Part shown: positions 17,701 to 28,187 of the stretch, piece by piece
Position numbering within the stretch: position 1 is the stretch's first letter
Layout: each line of letters starts with the position of its first letter
NCBI GenBank assembly: GCA_905221605.1
Contig: CAJNDS010002780.1
Coordinates: 103,501 to 167,500, forward strand
Length of the DNA stretch: 64,000 nucleotides
Reading direction: 5' to 3'
Source: Symbiodinium natans
Lineage: Eukaryota; Sar; Dinophyceae; Suessiales; Symbiodiniaceae
The notes under the pieces: model-generated
What the model saw: the letters and a program-made list of their open reading frames with translations, nothing else
Database searches by the model: none
Told to the model about the DNA's origin: nothing
Program-made: the position numbers and the translations under genes

Positions 17701-18906
17701 GTAGGGCCGCGGGCTTTTCGGCCGAGGGTTTTTAGGGTTTACAACCCTAGACCCTAAACCCTAAGTCCGGAGTTCTTAGATGCGCTTCATTTGCCTTGTA
17801 GAAGTCAAGGGGCCATACTTCAGAGTCCTCTAACACAGGCACGACCATATCAAGGCAACCACATAGCTACTCTTTGAAGTCCGGATTTGGGGTTTAACCT
17901 TGAAAACCCCTCAGCCCTAAACCCTAAACCCTAAACCCTAAACCCTAAACCCTAAACCCTAAACCCTAAACCCTGAGGTTTTGCACTTGAAATCTCGAAA
18001 GTTCGTAAAGACCCGCAACCACCCCCCCCCCCCCCGGCCCGGTGTGCTAGGACAAGGGAGGCCAGGGTTCTGGCTTTAGGGCTTAGGGTTTAGGGTTTAG
18101 GGTTTAGGGTTTAGGGTTTAGGGTTTAGGGTTTAGGAATCCTGGAGGCCGCACACAGGGGTGTGCGCGCTATATACAGCGTGTAGGAAGCAGCAATGACA
18201 GTGGGAATATGTGTGGTAGTAGCAATACCAAGAAGGAGATACCGTAATAGCTAAGTGTGCAGTATGGTGCTTGTTGCAAATCCCACCAGCAACAGCCTCA
18301 ACCCCTTCAACCCCGAAATGCATCTGAAATCTTCATCCCAAAACTTACTGCTTTTTCTATATTCTTATATATGCGATCGAATGGATTCTATTCAGGGAAC
18401 CCTAATCCCTAAAACTCTGAACCCTCAAGCTAAAGAAGCTCTGTGCAGGATGGTGGACAGTACATTGCCCACATCCTCATCTACTACAAGACCGCCGTAG
18501 GGTTTTCCAGGGTCTTTGGGGCGGGCTTATAGGGTCTAGGCCTAGGGTTTAGGGTTGAATTAGGGTTTAGGGTTTAGGGTTTAGGGTTTAGGGTTTAGGG
18601 TTTAGGGGGGGCTCTAAGGCTACATCGCCTCCTTGAACAAGTGTACACGGGCCTGCAGCCCCAGAGGAGCTTCGAACCTGAACACGTAAACAGTAGATGC
18701 CTTCCACTAAGGATCCACGTACCTGAGTCGGGAAAACTTGGGCCTTAAAGTACTTGCTAAAAAAGGACTTTGGGGTCCAACTATATAATCAGGTACATGG
18801 GCCTTTAGGGTTCAATCTAGATCCCCAACTCTCTAGCTGACGCCCTTACCCCGAGGTTCCAGCTCATTTCTGGCGACCCTTGCAAGAAAATCTGTTGAGT
18901 CTGCAG

Positions 18907-18990
18907 ATGCGCCAGGACAGGAGGGGCAATACTGGAGTTTCGACACCAATGAGCTTCGCGACAAGAAAAGGAATGGTCTTCGCAGGCTAC
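18907..18990 (+). CDS. Putative exon, unrecognised
   Basis: After GAGTCTGCAG the frame reads APGQEGQYWSFDTNELRDKK and onward to RLH; no stop occurs until the TAG at the end of the piece. The donor is not clear. No domain is recognised. Confidence 0.35.
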
Positions 18991-19283
18991 ATAGTAGCCA
19001 AAGTGTCAAGCTGAGTCAAGCTTGTACGGTGCAATCACGACGCTGGGGGGGGCTCAAGGCGACGTACTATCAAGATCTGCACATCTCATCACTGTTGCCG
19101 CATTTTGCCGGCTCGATTCAGGGGCTGAGGTAAATATGGGCTTGCAAAAATCCTGAACCCCTACAGCCTGAACGGCCCCCTACTCCCTAAAACCTAAACC
19201 CTAGGCCAGCTTCTACCAAAATCGTGGATGTGCAGGGCTCCAACCTACCAGGTCAAGAACAGAAAGAGTTTTTTTTTTTTTTT

Positions 19284-19314
<31 letters not shown>

Positions 19315-20011
19315 TTCGCGGGATTTGGGGTGGGTGGAGGTTCTTTTTGGGTATATTTTTTGGTTTTTTTTGGGTGTTTTTTTGGTTTTCTAAACCCTAA
19401 ACCCTAAACCCTAAACCCTAAACCCTAAACCCTAAACCCTAAACCCTAAACCCTAAACCCTAAACCCTAAACCCTAAACCCTAAACCCTAAACCCTAAAA
19501 CCCTAAAACCCTAAAACCCCGAAACCCCAAAAACCCCAAAAACCCCAAAACCCTAAAACCCTAAAACCCTAAAGCCCTAAAACCCTAAGCCCTAAACCCC
19601 AAACCCTAAACCCTAAACCCTATACCCAAAAACATACCCTAAACCCAAAAACATACCCTAAACCCACAAACATACCCAAAAAAAAAAAATACCCAAAAAA
19701 AACCTGGCTCCATTTGGGGTCCCCTAAACCCTAAACACTCCGTTGGCCTAACAGAAGCCCCGGAACCCCAGACTCCAAGCTTCCTCAGCCCTAAACCCTA
19801 CACTACAAACCCGATAATTAATTCAATCCTGTACTTATTATGTAAAGATATATATATATTTATTTATATATACACATACTTACATACATACATACATACA
19901 TAGTTAGGCAGCTATAAGGGTTTTTTTCAGCCCTAGACCTGAAGCCCTCAACCCTCAACCCTAAACCCTAGACCCTAAGCCGTAACTTATCTCCTAAACC
20001 CAACTCCGCAG

Positions 20012-20068
20012 GAATGCTCTGGAGAAGTTAGAGCTCCAGGGCAACTACCTCAAGGAGCGAGGCACGCG
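20012..20068 (+). CDS. LRR exon 5
   Basis: A 57-nt piece lies between AACTCCGCAG and GTCTAGGGG. After one left-over base it reads NALEKLELQGNYLKERGTR, a clear LRR core (L..L.L.GNYL). Its second half and the following intron start are duplicated about 127 bp downstream (from about 20166) across a TTTAGGG/TTTGGGG stretch. Confidence 0.6.
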
Positions 20069-22494
20069 GTCTAGGGGTAACAGAGGTTTTTGTTGTGAGG
20101 CTTTTGGGGCTTGGGGTTTTGGGTTTGGGGTTAGGGTTTAGGGTTTAGGGTTTGGGGTTCATGGTAACATAGGCAACTACCTCAAGGAGCGAGTCTCGCG
20201 TGGCCTAGGGGTACACTTTTTTGTTGCGCTTTTGGGGTTCCCGGTTGGGGTTTAGGGTTTCGGGTTCAGGGTTTGGGGTTTAGAGTTCATGGCATAGTAG
20301 GGGTACTATCAGCCGTAACCTTAACCTTAAAACACGTGACGAACCACCTCCTCAAAGAGCTAGACCAGTCTGAGCTCCCAGAGGTGTTGCTTGTTGTTCC
20401 TTCTGGAAACATTCCGGCGACATCGAGCAGCATGGGCTTCTCCCTGGAGGGATGTCGGGCAAGAGGGCCCACACCCACTTGTATTCCCAGGAGATCTCTG
20501 AAGAAGAGCAAAGAAAGATGAGACAAAAACAAAGCTCAGATCCTCGTGCACGTGGACGCCAGAGGAGCAGCTAGAAGCGGAGTCAAGTTTTGGATCGCGT
20601 CCAATCAGGTAATCCTGACAAAGGACGTCATCCCGCCGACCCACACACACTTTGCTAGAAAAGCTGCGCCGACGCCTACACCCCCAAAACCCTCAACCCG
20701 GACCCCCACCCCTAGACCCAGACCCTTAAACCTCTAAACCCCAACTTCACCTGAACCCCCAACACCCCAACCCCTAAACCCCCGAAACCCCTCAAAAAAA
20801 CCCAAACTCTGAACCTCAGCCCCGAAACCCCAAAATCCAGAACCTCCTAAACCCCGACAACCCTTAACACCCAGAAGCCTCAAAACCCTAAACCCTAAAC
20901 CCTAAACCCTAAACCCTAAACCCTAAACCCTAAACCCTAAACCCTAAACCCTAAACCCTAAACCTTTCAGCCCCCCCAAAAAGAAGCCCCGAGTCGCAGG
21001 CGTTGTGGACGTCTTCAACGCCTGCCGCCGAAAGGAAGCCTTGACGCCTACCCGGCGCTTTCCAGGGTTTAGGGTTCAGGGTTTAGGGTTTAGGGTTTAG
21101 GGTTTAGGGTTTAGGGTTTAGGGGGTTGGTTTTTTTCTCCCAGGGTTTGGGCGGGTTTGGGAGATTGGAGTTTTCACCTTGAACCCAATGTTTGGCCCAA
21201 CTCAGGATTTTTGAGGGTTGTTTCGACCCGAAACCCTCAGCCCTATTTGGGGGTTGATCCAAAGGTCCTTCTGGAAGATGGTTTAAGGTTCCTATGGGTT
21301 TAGAAGGGAAACCTAGTGTCATTTTGGGAACAGGTATTTTGATCAGCTACCATTTCGGGTTGTTTGGGGTAGTGAGGTAGTAGTACATCCCAAGACAGTT
21401 CGGGTGGTGGACATTGTAGCCCTAAACCCTAAACCCTAAACCCCAAACCCCAAACCCTAAACCCTAAACCCTACACACTGGGTTTTGGATCAGGGTATAA
21501 AGCCTTTCACGAGCAACGCGGAAACCATGAAGCCTGGAATCCCTAAACCTCAAAGCAAGCCAAAAGCCTAAACCCTAAATTAGTTTTGGAAAGAGAAAAC
21601 CCTGCAACCTCAAGCCCCAAACCCTTAGCCCTAAACCCTAAACCCAAAACCCTAATCCCTAAACCCTAACCCTAAACCCTAAACCCTAAACCCTAATGAA
21701 AAATGCCGTTAGACCCAAGAAAGTCCTCAAGCACCAAGCGCAGAGCCTTAAACTCTGCAGATTTAGACATCTCTTAGGCCCTAAAGACGTAAACCGCCCC
21801 AAGCCGTTCGCCCTACACCCTAAAGGCCCTAAACCCTAAACCCCAAAGCTCGCCAACCCTGAACCACTCAAAACGCTCGAGCCCTTCTCATAACCTCGAA
21901 GCCCTATGCAAACAGTCCTTAATCGGCATTATAGTACCCCCTATTGCAATCCCAGGACTGGTAGTATATGGGAGAGCATCCCAACTTGAAAACAAAGCAA
22001 ACCGCCAACCTTTGAACCCTTAACTCCCACAGAGTTCGTATAGGAGCCTCCCCCGAAAAAGGAAGCCCTAACCTCCAAACCCTCAACCCTAAACCCTAAA
22101 CCCCAAACTCCCGTTTAACTACACCATCACCAAGGACTTGAAGTGTTGGTAGGGGGATATGGCTTTCTTTGTTGAGGGCTTAACAGTTTGAGCGTTAGAT
22201 TAGGTTTTTAGGACTTCCAGTGGCTTGAGGGGTTTAGGGTTTAGGCTTTAGGGGAGGCGTGTTTCGGATCTGTTCAGGGTTTGCTGCATTATTGCCTCAT
22301 TAAACTTATAGGGGGATCCGCCTTTAGGATTAAGATCAGGGTTTACGCTTTGTAAGTTGACTACTATTTGCTTAAGAACCACCCCCCCAAGAAAAGTCTT
22401 CCTTGTAAGGGCAATTGCGGGATTCATATTTCATTTTATGGGGGGTTTACTACGCAAATAGTAGGTGAGGGTTTTAGGGTTTAATGACGCCAGT
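20069..22494. repeat. Telomere-like blocks, a partial exon duplication and an old foldback copy
   Basis: 20038-20110 is partly repeated from 20166 (GCAACTACCTCAAGGAGCGA in both). 20288-20521 holds an open frame of about 80 codons (KHVTNHLLKELDQSELPEVL...) of unknown meaning. A CCCTAAA array is at 20883-20965, TTTAGGG at 21060-21122, and CCCTAAA again at 21420-21470 and 21640-21690. A degenerate foldback related to 29887-29972 lies at 21910-21982, and a foldback with ends CTACTATTTGC lies at 22361-22465. Confidence 0.7.
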
Positions 22495-22548
22495 GAAATC
22501 AACGTCTTCGACAACAAGTTTTCCGACACGCCCGAGGTCATCAAGGCG
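22495..22548 (+). CDS. Putative LRR-like exon 6
   Basis: It lies between GACGCCAG and GTGAGC. In the second frame it reads EINVFDNKFSDTPEVIK, compatible with a divergent LRR (I.VFDN.FSD). If the GTGAGC donor is not used, a TGA follows directly. Confidence 0.4.
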
Positions 22549-23073
22549 TGAGCGGAACCCTAAACCCTAAGCCCTAAACCCTAAACCCTAAACCCTAAGC
22601 CCCTAAACCCGAAAGCACGCGGGGCTTGAGGACTTGGAGGTAAAATTAGCCGGGGGGGGTTAGAATGCTGAGATGGCACCTGTGGCTTCAATGCATGGGG
22701 AACCAGAACGTTCAGGGATGACGGGTTTGGGGTTTAGGGTTTGGGGGTTAGGGTTTGGGGCTTAGGGATTGAGGTTTAGGGTTTGGGGTTTAGGGTTCGG
22801 GGTATAGGGTTGGGTTTTAGGTTTGATTGGAGGCGGCGGCAGGACCAGATCAGCAGGTGGAAACCACCAGCCCCCTATGCCAACATCAAGGAGTTTGTTT
22901 TTTAGGGTTTGGGTTCAGGGTTTAGGGTTTAGGGTTTAGGGTTTAGGGTTTAGGGTTTAGGGTTTAGGGTTTAGGGTTTAGGGTTTAGGGTTTAGGGTTT
23001 AGGGTGTAGGGTGTAGGGTGTAGGGTGTAGGGTTTAGGCTGTAGGCTCTAGGGTGGTAGGGTTGAGGCTTTAG

Positions 23074-23136
23074 GGATGAAGGTGATGAAGAGGAAGCTGA
23101 GCCTTCAACGCCAGTCATGAGAAGCAGCGGTTCCAG
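23074..23136 (+). CDS. Putative acidic exon
   Basis: It lies between GGCTTTAG and GTAAAC. After one base it reads DEGDEEEAEPSTPVMRSSGS. Its last 30 bases and the following donor region recur, with changes, at 23284-23325 on the other side of a CCCTAAA array. Confidence 0.45.
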
Positions 23137-23643
23137 GTAAACCCTAAACCCTAAACCCTAAACCCTAAACCCTAAACCCTAAACCCTAAACCCTAAACCC
23201 GAAAGCCTAAAGCCTAAAGCCTAAAGCCTAAAGCCCTAAACCCTACAAAACGTCAGGCCTTTTGTTCTTGAGGCCCTAAGCCCTCAACCCCAGCCATGTG
23301 AAGCAGCGGTTCTAGGCAAACCCTAAAACCTAAACCCTAAACTTCAAACCTCTAGACGCTGAACCCTAAATCGGAAGGCGTTTAGGGGTCTTCTTTGGGG
23401 TTCTTCGCAGGGACAGGGTTTAGGATTTTGCCCTGTAAGGGACTATAGAAGGGCACCCAATTCCCAAGAACCCTGAACCTTGCACCCTAAACACTAAACC
23501 CTAAACCCTACACCCTAAACTCTAAACCCTAAAACCTAAACCCTAAACCCTAAACCCTAAACCCTAAACCCTAAACCCTAAACCCTAAACCCTAAACCCT
23601 AAACCCTAAACCCTAAACCCTAAACCCTAAACCCTTGCCGCAG
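23137..23643. repeat. CCCTAAA arrays with a duplicated exon edge
   Basis: CCCTAAA arrays lie at 23137-23200 and 23525-23635. Between them a copy of the exon edge AAGCAGCGGTT (23301-23311) ends in TCTAGGCAAAC, a possible GC donor. The region looks intronic. Confidence 0.7.
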
Positions 23644-23704
23644 GCCCTTCGTGAGCTCTTCGCGTGCAACCTGACCCTGGCTTCCTACAACCTCGGAGGC
23701 GCGA
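23644..23704 (+). CDS. LRR exon 7
   Basis: It lies between TTGCCGCAG and GTGTTAAG. It reads ALRELFACNLTLASYNLGGA, an LRR (ALreL.a.N). The following intron is short (about 230 nt) and contains a poly-G run of about 26 bases and TTTAGGG words. Confidence 0.55.
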
Positions 23705-23931
23705 GTGTTAAGGGGCACTTTTTCTTTATTTACTTTTGTTTTTTTCGGGGAGGAGGGGGTTCCTAGTGTAGGGTTTAGGGTTTCGGGTTTAGGGTTTTGG
23801 AAAAGATTGTTCCCAAAACAGAGCTTGCGTTTTTTTGGCGGGGGGGGGGGGGGGGGGGGGGGGTTGAGGGTTAGGGCTCCTAGCCCTAAACCCTAAACCC
23901 TAAACCCTGAACCCCCACACCCGCTTGTGAG

Positions 23932-23993
23932 AGGCAACCACATTGGCGACGAGGGCGCCTCGAAGCTTGTCCACACGCTGCTCCTCGCCTTGG
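23932..23993 (+). CDS. LRR exon 8
   Basis: It follows CGCTTGTGAG and ends before GTTTAGGG. It reads NHIGDEGASKLVHTLLLAL, the textbook second half of an RNI-type repeat (N.IGDEGA..L...L). It is the most convincing LRR piece in the window and lies directly downstream of exon 7. Confidence 0.65.
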
Positions 23994-24660
23994 GTTTAGG
24001 GTTTAGGGTTTGGGGTTTAGGGTTCGGGGTTTAGGGTTTGGGGTTCAGGGTTTAGGGTTTGGGGTTTGGGTTTTGGGGTTTGGGGTTTGGGGGTTCTAGG
24101 GTTTAGGGCTTAGGGTTTAGGGTTTGGGGTTTTGGGGTTGGGGCTTAGGGTTTGGGGTTTAGGGGTTGGGGCTTAGGGTTTGGGGTTTAGGGTTTGGGGC
24201 TTAGGGTTTTGGGTTTTGGGGATTGGGGTTTGGGGTTTGGGCTTTAGAGCTTATGGTTTAGGGTTTAGGGTTTGGCGTTTGGGGTTTGGGGTTTAGAGTT
24301 TAGGGTTTAGGGTTTAGGGCTTAGGGTTTAGGGTTTGGGGTTTAGGGTTTACGGTTTGCGGTTTAGGGTTTGTGGTTTAGAGTTTAGGGTTTGGGGTTTA
24401 GGGTTTGGGGTTTAGGGTTTGGGGTTGCGGGTTTGGGGTTTGGGGCTTGGGGTTTAGGGTTTGGGGTTGCGGGTTTGGGGTTTGGGGCTTGGGGTTTAGG
24501 GTTTGGGGTTGGGGTTTGGGGATCGATCGGACTTGCGCCGTTCGATCAATGAAGGAGGGCCTTGCCTACCGGGGTGACACAAATGATCTAGGGGTTTTGG
24601 GATTTGGGGCCTGGGGCTTAGGGTTTAGGGTTTACGGATTAGGGTTTGGGCTTTGGGGTG
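23994..24660. repeat. Degenerate TTTAGGG/TTTGGGG array
   Basis: About 520 bases of intermixed TTTAGGG and TTTGGGG words lie on one strand, with a small unique insert (24520-24590). Long open frames here (Gly-Phe-Arg-Val-Trp repeats) are only translations of the array. Confidence 0.9.
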
Positions 24661-27019
24661 TACGGTTTAGAGGGTCTAGGATGGAGTATACCCTAAACCA
24701 TTTAAGAGCCTCCGGCTCAAGCCGCCGACCCCGCTGGAGCATAGTTGAAAGGTTTAAACGCGCTCGTCAGCGCAAAGGATGCCAAAAAAGTTGATGTGCT
24801 TGAGCCTCTGTGAAACGTTGGGACCCAAACAGGAGCTTGAAGGCCAGGGCAGCCCCATCAATTGGTAGGGGGGGTAGGGGGGGAGTAGGGGGTGGGTAGG
24901 GGGTGGGTCGGGGGGGAGGGGGTAGGGCGTTTTTTCCCAAAGGGCCCCTATGTCCTGTGCGAAACCGCCTATGGTCCGTGAGTTTATGCGGTGTGGGTGG
25001 CCTTGGCCCTCCATGGAAAAGCTGCCCGGGTACCCCCCCCCCCGCGTTTTGGGGGGGGTAAGGAGGGAAAGAGGTTTTCACCTCCTTTTCCCATCCAACA
25101 CGCCGCCAGGGTCGGCGGATAAACCCTAAACCCTAAACCCTAAACCCTAAACCCTAAACCCTAAACCCTAAACCCTAAACTCTACGTGTGCCCTAACCCC
25201 CAACACCTTCATGCCCCGCACCTAAGCCGAAAGCGCAATCATCCAGAATCCCTGCGCCGTCAACCCTACACTACACCCTAAACCCTAAGCCCTAAGCCCT
25301 AAACCCTATTCCCTAAACCCTAAACCCTAAACCCTAAACCCTAAACCCTAAACCCTAAACCCTAAACCCTAAACCCTAAACCCTAAACCCTAAACCCTAA
25401 ACCCTAAACCCTAAACCCTAAACCCTAAACCCTAACCCTAAACCCTGAGTCCCGAAAGCTTGAACAGCTTCAGCTAGTGGAAGACCCCCTCACTGGGGCA
25501 CGCCGGAAACCGCAAATTCTCAACCCTGAACCCTTAACCCTAAACCCAGTGGTGTAACTAGGAGTCCCCTCTTCTCTTCGGGGCTCAGGGGGTTTCAGGG
25601 TATAGGGGTGTAGTCGGCCCGTTAGCCATCATGGCGCCTCCTTATGCAGATGGGTTGGCGCCCTGCTTCCAAATGGCGGCGCATGTGGGGGGGCACATGA
25701 CTGCAAAGGAGAACCTGCATAGTCAGGCCAGCCTGTGGAGCATTTCTCCCCCAGCCGTGTCAACTGCCTCCCATACTCATGCCTTTAGGGAGCGCAAGGT
25801 GGCTGACATCTACCTGAAACAACGACGGCAGGTGGGCATTGACCTCTTCTGCACCCCGCAGTTCGCTAAGGCCTGGGCTGTGCTTGCGACACAGGGCCAG
25901 CACAAGGTGCTTTTCCGTGATCCTACGGTCTGTGCCAGACCGAGGCAGCCATGAACCGTCAAAAGCGCACCCCAACCCCCAAACCCTAAACCCTAAACCC
26001 TAAACGCTAAACCCTGACGTGCTCGCCACCCAGGGCAGGTCTTGCTGAGCCAATAGTTGGGCTTTAAGCTGTTTGGCCTTCCTGCCCGGGACGTCGCTTT
26101 GCAAGTGAAGGCTTCCTTAACTTGTAAGAATAAGTCAGTTCAACTTTTTTTTTGGTGTTGAGAACCCTAAACCCTAAACCCTAAACCCTAAACCTGGTGA
26201 TCCCTAAACCCTGAAGCTCTAGGAACTCCCCAAAACGATTCCGAGGATGAGCCCTGGCTACAGCCACGTCAAGGAGGCGCGGGCTCTCGGAGTTGGGACT
26301 CCGGGTTGGGGGTTTAGGGTTTAGGGTTTAGGGTTTAGGGTTTAGGGTTTAGGGTTTAGGGTTTACGGTTTACGGTTTACGGTTGAGGTTTAGAACTTAG
26401 GGTTCGGGGGCGTGCAAATTTGCCACCAGGGTGATAGGGGGGCGGGGAGGGATTGGGGCTGTGTTTGGGGTTTCGGGTTTCGGTATCGCTGGCTACGCCT
26501 CAACCCTAAACCCTAAACCCCCAAACCCTAAATCGTAGAGATTGGGATGGCCCATACAGCTTACACCCTGCACCCTGAAGCCACAAAAAGAGAGCAGGCC
26601 AGCCTAAACCCCAAGCCCTAAACCCTAAAGCCTCTAAACCTGAACCCTAAACCCTAAACCTAAACCCTACCCTTGACACACGAGCTACAGTTGGCCTTGA
26701 GGGAGGGGGATTCAAGGGGGGGGGGGGTATGTAACCCAAGGTGCCCTAATAAGCCTCATACTCCCTACTACTTCCTAAGGCTCCCTAAGCTTCCCTAAGG
26801 TCCCGCCCTCCCTTAAGAGCCTTCATAAGTGGTGGGTAGCCTGGCCATCCTCGACGACGACGATTTGGGTCTCGGGGAGGGCCAGTATCAGTAATTATTC
26901 CGATCCTAAACCCTAAACCCTAAACCCTAAACCCTAAACCCTAAACCCTAAACCCTTTAGAAGTACCCTTGGTAATTCTTCCGGCCCCTATAATAGGAGC
27001 TTGAGGGTCTTGGCGGCAG
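24661..27019. repeat. Telomere-like blocks with one ORF and small exon-like pieces
   Basis: G-rich GGTAGGGGG tandem words lie at 24866-24925. CCCTAAA arrays lie at 25120-25182, a long one at 25262-25446, and 26162-26195 and 26906-26955; TTTAGGG lies at 26304-26380. An exon-like piece at 26840-26890 reads LAILDDDDLGLGEGQY before GTAATT. The ORF at 25631-25954 is listed separately. Confidence 0.7.
25631..25954 (+). CDS. Hypothetical 107-residue ORF
   Basis: ATG at 25631 to TGA at 25952-25954 (ATCATGG context) with no telomere words inside, the longest repeat-free open frame outside the mobile elements. It contains FRERKVADIYLKQRRQVGID and FAKAWAVLATQGQHKVLF, which look like ordinary soluble protein. 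No domain is recognised; it may be one exon or a complete small gene. Confidence 0.4.
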   Translation: MAPPYADGLAPCFQMAAHVGGHMTAKENLHSQASLWSISPPAVSTASHTHAFRERKVADIYLKQRRQVGIDLFCTPQFAKAWAVLATQGQHKVLFRDPTVCARPRQP

Positions 27020-27065
27020 GTGAAAATCACCGAGCGGGTGGCTGCCAAGACACACGAGGCCATCG
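27020..27065 (+). CDS. Putative exon, unrecognised
   Basis: It lies between TGGCGGCAG and GTTTAGGG. It reads VKITERVAAKTHEAI plus one base. It could precede the exons at 27.8 and 28.1 kb. Confidence 0.45.
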
Positions 27066-27807
27066 GTTTAGGGTTTAGGGTTTTGGGTTTTGGGTGTAGG
27101 GTGTAGGGTGTAGGGTGTAGGGTGTAGGGTGTTAGGGTCTAGGGTCTAGGGTGTAGGGTCTAGGGTCTAGGGTCTAGGGTTTAGGCGAGGCTTTAAGGTA
27201 TGTTCCGTCATCTAGCCTTCATGAAGTGATTTGGGGCTCCAAGCCCGAAATGTTCCAAACCCGAAGTCCCACAAAACAAAGAATTCCTTAAATCCATACA
27301 CCCCTAAACCCGAAACCCTAAACCCTAAACCCTAAACACCCCCCAAGCCCCAAATCCTTCAATCCCTAAATCCGCCAGGGTTGAGGCTGAGGCTTAATTA
27401 AGCCCTCGGAAGCCCGGAGGCTGGGAGGTTCATGGGTACTTCTAACCCCAGCTGTAAGGTTTAGGGTTGAGGGTTTAGGGTTTAGGGTTTAGGTTTAGGG
27501 TTTAGGTTTAGAGTTTAGGGTTTAGGGTTTAGGGTTTAGGGTTTAGGGTTTAGGGTTTAGGGTTTAGGGTTTAGGGCCATAACCCCAGGGGACGTAGGGG
27601 GCTGATAAGTGCAGATATAATTGGGGTTATAAGTACCCTGAACCCCCAAGTAGGGGGCGCTGAAGATGCCAACGAGCTCCATACATACCCTTTAGTGGAG
27701 GAACAGACCTGAACATGTTTAGGGTTTGGGGACTTAGGTTTCGGGGGTTTACAGGGTTTAGGGTAACCTTAAACCATAAACCCTAAACCCTAAACCCTAC
27801 TTCAGAC

Positions 27808-27925
27808 CTTTACCTCCAAGCCCCCCATGTCCGTCGAGGCCATCCAAGACAAAGTCGGCGGCGGTGCCAAAGGGTGCGCCCGTTGCGCTTGCGGCCGCCT
27901 TTCTGTCGGTTCACCCTTTTTTGTA
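27808..27925 (+). CDS. Putative exon with a Cys-rich end
   Basis: After CCCTACTTCAG the frame reads TFTSKPPMSVEAIQDKVGG, then a CARCAC cluster and SVGS; it is bounded on the right by TTTTTTGTAAACCC. Start phase relative to 27020-27065 does not match without another exon between. Confidence 0.4.
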
Positions 27926-28139
27926 AACCCTAAACCCTAAACCCGAGACCCTAAACCCTGAACCCTGAACCTAAACCCTGAACCGTAAACCCTAAACCGT
28001 AAACCCTAAACCCTAAACCCTGCACCCTAAACCTGGTTTTCGGTTTATAGGGCTTAGTTTAGGGCTTGGGAATCGTGACGGGCACGAAGTTTCGAGGTTC
28101 GCCCCAAACCCTAAGAGGCCCAGAAGCCTGAAGTTTCAG

Positions 28140-28187
28140 CCCAACACCGCACGCGCCAGGGGCAAGAAGAAGGGCAAGAAGAAGTGA
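28140..28187 (+). CDS. Putative C-terminal exon with lysine-rich tail
   Basis: After AAGTTTCAG it reads PNTARARGKKKGKKK and stops at TGA (28185-28187). A basic tail ending in a stop, followed by a new CCCTAAA array, suggests the end of a gene on the + strand. It may end the LRR-containing gene begun upstream, but that linkage is not shown. Confidence 0.5.
   Translation, partial: PNTARARGKKKGKKK

Larger units (their letters stand above)
17224..20011. repeat. Telomere-like introns, microsatellites and T/G homopolymers around small exons
   Basis: Contains (GT)n at 17224-17240; CCCTAAA arrays at 17575-17610, 17908-17978 and a long one at 19390-19620 that degenerates into CCCTAAAA and CCCCAAAAA; TTTAGGG arrays at 18080-18135 and 18556-18607; a run of 25 T followed by 21 G at 19269-19314; and AT-rich TATA/TACA repeats at 19848-19905. 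Exon-like pieces are listed separately (17643-17700 and 18907-18990). Confidence 0.75.

Noticed and set aside
24405-24794. 129-codon frame with Gly-Phe-Arg-Val-Trp repeats
   Set aside because: It is a direct translation of a TTTAGGG/TTTGGGG array; the residue pattern follows the DNA repeat and no independent coding signal is present.
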